Assembly: GCA_948471205.1 (NCBI GenBank)
Contig: CAOKRT010000007.1
Span: 35,195 to 99,194, forward strand
Length of the DNA: 64,000 nucleotides
From: an uncultured Oscillospiraceae bacterium
Lineage (GTDB): Bacteria; Bacillota; Clostridia; Oscillospirales; Acutalibacteraceae
Direction: 5' to 3'
Shown one piece after another: positions 60,932 through 64,000 of this stretch. A program made the translations under genes and the position numbers. Within the stretch, counting starts at the first letter, position 1, and each line of letters begins with the position of its first letter. The notes below the pieces were generated by a model. The model saw only the letters and a program-made list of their open reading frames with translations, did no database searches and was not told where the DNA came from.

Positions 60932-62449
60932 TTGTCAGAACAGGATATAATTAATCAGGAACAGGCATCACTTGATAAACTTGCCTATACAAAAAAGCGT
61001 TACCTTTCTCCAAAGGAAATTCTTGCATATGTGCTTGTAAACTTCGGTCAGAAAAATCTGGACCAGTTTGTGAATGCCTTTAAGGAATTTTTCATGATTC
61101 AGTTTTTAAAACTGAATTCCACAGCCTATGCAAACATAAATTTCTTTGCTGCGATTTACGATGCGGTTGACGACACTTTGTCAGGTCTTATTATTGACCG
61201 AACAAGAACAAGATACGGCCGTGTGCGCCCATTTTTTATTCTTCCTCTGCCGCTTGTCATTATCGGCACGGTAATGATGTTTTCGGCTCCGAATATCGGC
61301 GCAACCGCAAGGGTAGTATGGTCGGCTGTTGCGATTATATTTTACGGACTCGGTATGAGCTATTTTAATGCATGGCAGCTAATGACTTATAATATAACGC
61401 CGAATAACGATGAACGAAACAATCTTATCACTACAAGCAAATTTTTTGAGCTGTTCGGCACATGGGTTCCGTCTCTTGTTCCTATTCTGGTACAGTTTCT
61501 GCCCAAGCTCAGTTCCAAAATAACCATGAGCGGCGTTTATACAGGCTTTGCTTATTTTATGGCTGCTTTGGTTGCCGTGTTTGCTGTTTTCGGCTTCTTC
61601 AATATGCGCGAGCGTGTTCCGCTTCAGTCACGCGAAGAAATGAACGAAACCTCTGTTCTTGAATCAATGAAACAGATTTTCACAAACAGACCTTTATTTG
61701 CAATCATCTTCGCCAGCTTTTTCAACAACTTTAAAGCTGTGGGTGGTTCTTCGGAGCAATGGTTCTGGCTGAACAACACAGGTTCTATTGCAAACCAAAC
61801 CCTGTGCGGTTTATTTACAGGCATACCAAACTACCTTATGGTGCCGCTTGCTGCCAAAATGATTAAAAAATTCGGCGCAAGAACAACTGCTATTATCGCA
61901 GGCTTATTCGGCGGTGTTGCTTATACCCTGCTTTTCATTATCGGTTATCATCCCTTTGGTCAAACCTTTAATGATAATTACATATTCAATTTAATATGGG
62001 TAATCTTCGGACTTACAATATGCGGACTTCCAAATAAACTTATCCTTGTTGTAGGACCGGTTCTGAATGCAGAAACCTTTGATTATATGGAATGGAAACA
62101 CGGTCTTCGAAACGAAGCACTTGTAACAACGGTGCAGGGCTATTTTCAGAAGCTTGCCACTTCCATTACAAGCTGGATGTCCGGTATGGTTCTTACATGG
62201 ATTCACTATGTACCGCTTACCGATTCGCTTGGAAATGCCGTTCCCCAAAAAGATCCTGCAATTTTAAGCGGCATTTGGGCTGTTTTCTGTATTCTTCCCG
62301 CACTGGCAAGAGGTCTTTACGGACTTTCCTTTATTCTTTATCCAATCCACGGCAATCTTAAAAATCAAATGATTGCCGAACTTGCGGATATCCGTGCAAA
62401 CCGCCTGGCTGAGCAGGAGGCTTCGCAGAAAGCTGCACTTGAAGATTAA
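60932..62449 (+). CDS. GPH-family (glycoside-pentoside-hexuronide) cation symporter
   Basis: About 505 aa, 12 membrane helices. IYDAVDDTLSGLIIDRTRTRYGRVRPFFIL is the GPH family signature (MelB/XynP type) with cation-site Asp residues, and YNITPNNDERNNLIT follows as in this family. Sugar or uronide uptake with Na+ or H+ is expected. The TTG at 60932 with GGTGG upstream is preferred to an ATG at 60839, which would put the promoter inside the gene. The mention of hexuronides fits the galacturonokinase-like kinase 6 kb away, but linkage is only speculative. Confidence 0.9.
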   Translation: MSEQDIINQEQASLDKLAYTKKRYLSPKEILAYVLVNFGQKNLDQFVNAFKEFFMIQFLKLNSTAYANINFFAAIYDAVDDTLSGLIIDRTRTRYGRVRPFFILPLPLVIIGTVMMFSAPNIGATARVVWSAVAIIFYGLGMSYFNAWQLMTYNITPNNDERNNLITTSKFFELFGTWVPSLVPILVQFLPKLSSKITMSGVYTGFAYFMAALVAVFAVFGFFNMRERVPLQSREEMNETSVLESMKQIFTNRPLFAIIFASFFNNFKAVGGSSEQWFWLNNTGSIANQTLCGLFTGIPNYLMVPLAAKMIKKFGARTTAIIAGLFGGVAYTLLFIIGYHPFGQTFNDNYIFNLIWVIFGLTICGLPNKLILVVGPVLNAETFDYMEWKHGLRNEALVTTVQGYFQKLATSITSWMSGMVLTWIHYVPLTDSLGNAVPQKDPAILSGIWAVFCILPALARGLYGLSFILYPIHGNLKNQMIAELADIRANRLAEQEASQKAALED

Positions 62450-62462
62450 CATTGAAAATTTT

Positions 62463-62495
62463 AAGGACGGATTTGATATCCGTCCTTATTTTTAT
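62463..62495 (+). terminator. Terminator after the GPH gene
   Basis: AAGGACGGAT (62463-62472) and ATCCGTCCTT (62478-62487) form a perfect 10-bp stem, followed by ATTTTTAT. It can also act on the acetyltransferase gene from the other side. Confidence 0.9.
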
Positions 62496-62503
62496 ACAGT
62501 TTA

Positions 62504-63115
62504 TTATTTTATTTCAATATCTATTTTTCTGTTTTTAAAATAATACGCATAATCTGTTTCGCTGATTGCTCTCTGCACTATACATGGATTTCCGAAAGCG
62601 ATTACATTTGCCGGAATATCCTTTGTTACCACTGAGCCTGCGCCTATAACCGTATTATCTCCGATTGTAACGCCCGGCATAATCAGCGAACCTGTACCAA
62701 TCCACACATTATTGCCGATATGAACATCTGCATTAAACTGATATGCCTTTTCACGTAGTTCCGGACATATCGGATGCCCCGCCGTTGCAACAACCACATT
62801 CGGTGCAAACATAACATTATCGCCAACATAGATATGACCGTCATCCACAAGTGTAAGATTAAAATTGGCGTAAACATGGGCTCCGAAATGCACGTGTGCA
62901 CCGCCCCAGTTTGCACGAAGCGGCGGCTCTATGTAACAGTCTTCCCCTATTTCGGCAAACATTTCTTTAAGCAGATTTTCTCTTAATGTAAGCTGATTCG
63001 GCCTTGTTTCATTGAAATCATACAATTTTTCAAGATGCATTAACTGCACATCCATTATCCCGTCATCCTCGCAGAGATAAAGCAGCCCCGCATCCATTCT
63101 TTCACGCTGTGTCAT
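62504..63115 (-). CDS. Sugar O-acetyltransferase (maltose/galactoside type)
   Basis: 203-aa left-handed beta-helix acetyltransferase: N-terminal TQRERMDAGLLYLCED, hexapeptide repeats with NVMFAPNVVVATAGHPICPE (catalytic His) and VWIGTGSLIMPGVTIGDNTVIGAGSVVTKDIPANVIAFGNP split by loops. It transfers acetyl from acetyl-CoA to a sugar hydroxyl. The ATG at 63115 follows GGAGGAAG; an upstream Met lacks this. Substrate unknown. Confidence 0.94.
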   Translation of the reverse strand: MTQRERMDAGLLYLCEDDGIMDVQLMHLEKLYDFNETRPNQLTLRENLLKEMFAEIGEDCYIEPPLRANWGGAHVHFGAHVYANFNLTLVDDGHIYVGDNVMFAPNVVVATAGHPICPELREKAYQFNADVHIGNNVWIGTGSLIMPGVTIGDNTVIGAGSVVTKDIPANVIAFGNPCIVQRAISETDYAYYFKNRKIDIEIK

Positions 63116-63165
63116 AAATCTTCCTCCGAACAAACCCATGAAAACAGTTCATTTTCTTTGCTTTC

Positions 63166-63194
63166 AGTATATAAATAAACGATACTTCTGTCAA
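63166..63194 (-). promoter_or_regulatory. Promoter of the sugar acetyltransferase
   Basis: Minus strand: perfect TTGACA (63189-63194), 17-bp spacer, TATACT (63166-63171). Confidence 0.75.
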
Positions 63195-63216
63195 CACATT
63201 CTTTAAAAATACAGGC

Positions 63217-63245
63217 TTGCCGATATGCATGAAGTATGATAAAAT
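63217..63245 (+). promoter_or_regulatory. Putative promoter of trmB
   Basis: TTGCCG (63217-63222), 17-bp spacer, TAAAAT (63240-63245), giving a very short leader before the ATG at 63263. Confidence 0.5.
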
Positions 63246-63262
63246 GCTTTTGGTGATTGTAA

Positions 63263-63931
63263 ATGAGAATGAGAAGAAAGAAAAACTTAGAAGAACGGCT
63301 TACCGCCTGCTCCGATTATCTTATAGAATGCAACAATGAAGACCTTCATTATGAAAACGCCGTAAAAGAGCAAAAATTCATTGATTTTGAAAGCATATTC
63401 AGAAATACCAACAGAATTATGCTTGAAATCGGCTGCGGCAAAGGCTCTTTTGCCTGCACATATGCCCAGCAGCATCCGGATGTTAATATTATTGCTGTGG
63501 AAAGAGCTGCAAATGTTATTGTAACAGCCTGTGAAACAGCAATGCGCAAAGGTCTGAAAAATATAAAATTCATGAAATGTACCGCTGAATATCTGCCCGG
63601 TTATATACCGGAAAATACGGTAAGCGAATTGAATCTTAATTTCAGTTGTCCGTTTCCGAAAGCGAAATATGCAAAACACCGCTTAACACATAAGCAGTTT
63701 CTTGACATTTATAAGAAAATCATGAAACCTGATGCTGTCATTTTTCAGAAAACAGATAATATGCATTTTTTTGAGTTTTCCGTTGAAAGTTTTTCTCAAA
63801 ACGGCTTTAAACTGAGCAATATCAGCCTTGATTTGCACAACAGCGGATTTGAGGGAAATATTGTTACAGAATATGAAAAGCGATTTTCTGATATGGGACT
63901 GCCGATTTACCGGCTGGAAGCAAGATTATAA
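63263..63931 (+). CDS. trmB: tRNA (guanine-N7-)-methyltransferase
   Basis: SAM-dependent enzyme making m7G46 in tRNA. The 222-aa protein has the SAM loop MLEIGCGKGSFACTYAQQHPD, AVERAANVIV, the family motif at LNLNFSCPFPKAKYAKHRLT and a C-terminal TEYEKRFSDMGLPIYRLEA. The usual NFSDPWPK reads NFSCPFPK here, replacing a conserved Asp with Cys, a substitution I would check against other Clostridia. GGTGAT precedes the ATG. Confidence 0.94.
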   Translation: MRMRRKKNLEERLTACSDYLIECNNEDLHYENAVKEQKFIDFESIFRNTNRIMLEIGCGKGSFACTYAQQHPDVNIIAVERAANVIVTACETAMRKGLKNIKFMKCTAEYLPGYIPENTVSELNLNFSCPFPKAKYAKHRLTHKQFLDIYKKIMKPDAVIFQKTDNMHFFEFSVESFSQNGFKLSNISLDLHNSGFEGNIVTEYEKRFSDMGLPIYRLEARL

Positions 63932-63951
63932 TATTTCATTGTTACAATCAT

Positions 63952-63995
63952 AACCACCAGTTGAACTGGTGGTTTGCACAGGCCCTATAAGGGCC
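63952..63995. repeat. Two adjacent perfect hairpins at the right window edge
   Basis: AACCACCAGTT (63952-63962) and AACTGGTGGTT (63964-63974) form a near-continuous palindrome; six bases later GGCCCT (63981-63986) and AGGGCC (63990-63995) form a second hairpin with an ATA loop. The first could end trmB transcription. Paired GC-rich subterminal hairpins are typical of IS200/IS605-like ends and REP-type elements, but the sequence stops before any transposase gene could be seen. Confidence 0.6.
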
Positions 63996-64000
63996 GCCTA

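Noticed and set aside
1-64000. CRISPR arrays, tRNA or rRNA genes, prophage
   Set aside because: No regularly spaced repeats, cloverleaf-like or rRNA sequences, and no phage structural genes were recognised on either strand by eye.

Overview
The window looks like a chromosomal segment of a low-GC anaerobic Firmicute of class Clostridia, probably Oscillospirales/Ruminococcaceae-like. This is inferred from gene content: SepF/DivIVA division genes, a RicF/YlbF protein next to MiaB, a Na+-pump decarboxylase beta/gamma pair, FeoB, a DUF6472 mini-protein, a TnpV relic, a BspA-type LRR protein with a dockerin-like tail, and AT-rich promoters with TTGACA-17-TATAAT spacing. No rRNA, tRNA, CRISPR array or intact transposon was found. 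All but one of the supported protein genes are complete; the exception runs off the left edge.

Layout. 1-1594 is the edge of an accessory island: a gene cut by the window start, a degraded TnpV reading frame, and inverted and direct repeats, all abutting the 3' end of a GMP synthase ATP-PPase gene. 2703-4110 is an XRE regulator with a SanA/YdcF-like protein. 4209-7323 is lspA-rluD-HAD-nfo. 7391-21396 is one long minus-strand housekeeping cluster: miaB-ylbF-mutS-mutL-miaA-hlyD-like-yggS-sepF-divIVA-ileS, joined by short gaps or overlaps and closed by a strong hairpin after ileS. 21574-23972 (+) holds malQ and a cysteine-rich protein whose Shine-Dalgarno lies inside the malQ terminator-like hairpin. 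24057-28059 (-) has pcrA and the oadB/oadG pair. A 45-codon membrane peptide sits at 28333.

28529-31754 is a YtrA-like GntR regulator with an ABC transporter behind a palindromic operator. 32006-33160 is a secreted LRR/dockerin protein. 33255-34781 is a second, full-length GMP synthase. 34896-41222 (-) is a five-gene set: two tandem ATP-grasp ligases, FeoB, an acyltransferase and an FG-GAP-like membrane protein, with interlocked gene ends and a promoter overlapping the divergent stand-alone AICAR formyltransferase gene. 42679-44276 (+) is a DUF6472 protein plus a polysaccharide deacetylase with Ig-like domains. 44369-47128 is a sulfur module (cysK, metY, CymR-like Rrf2 regulator) with a clear operator.

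The right third is mainly envelope and sugar metabolism: an acyl-CoA ligase, three GT2 glycosyltransferases with UDP-galactopyranose mutase, a GHMP kinase resembling plant galacturonokinase, YitT, TarI/TarJ (CDP-ribitol synthesis), an iron-containing alcohol dehydrogenase, two sugar-type transporters, a sugar O-acetyltransferase and trmB. The window ends in two adjacent perfect hairpins that could be the terminus of a mobile or repetitive element.

The most interesting leads are the ATP-grasp pair/FeoB operon, the galacturonokinase-like kinase, the decarboxylase beta/gamma pair without its carboxyltransferase, the duplicated GMP synthase with an island at its 3' end, and several regulatory overlaps. 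No complete new system could be demonstrated from sequence alone.
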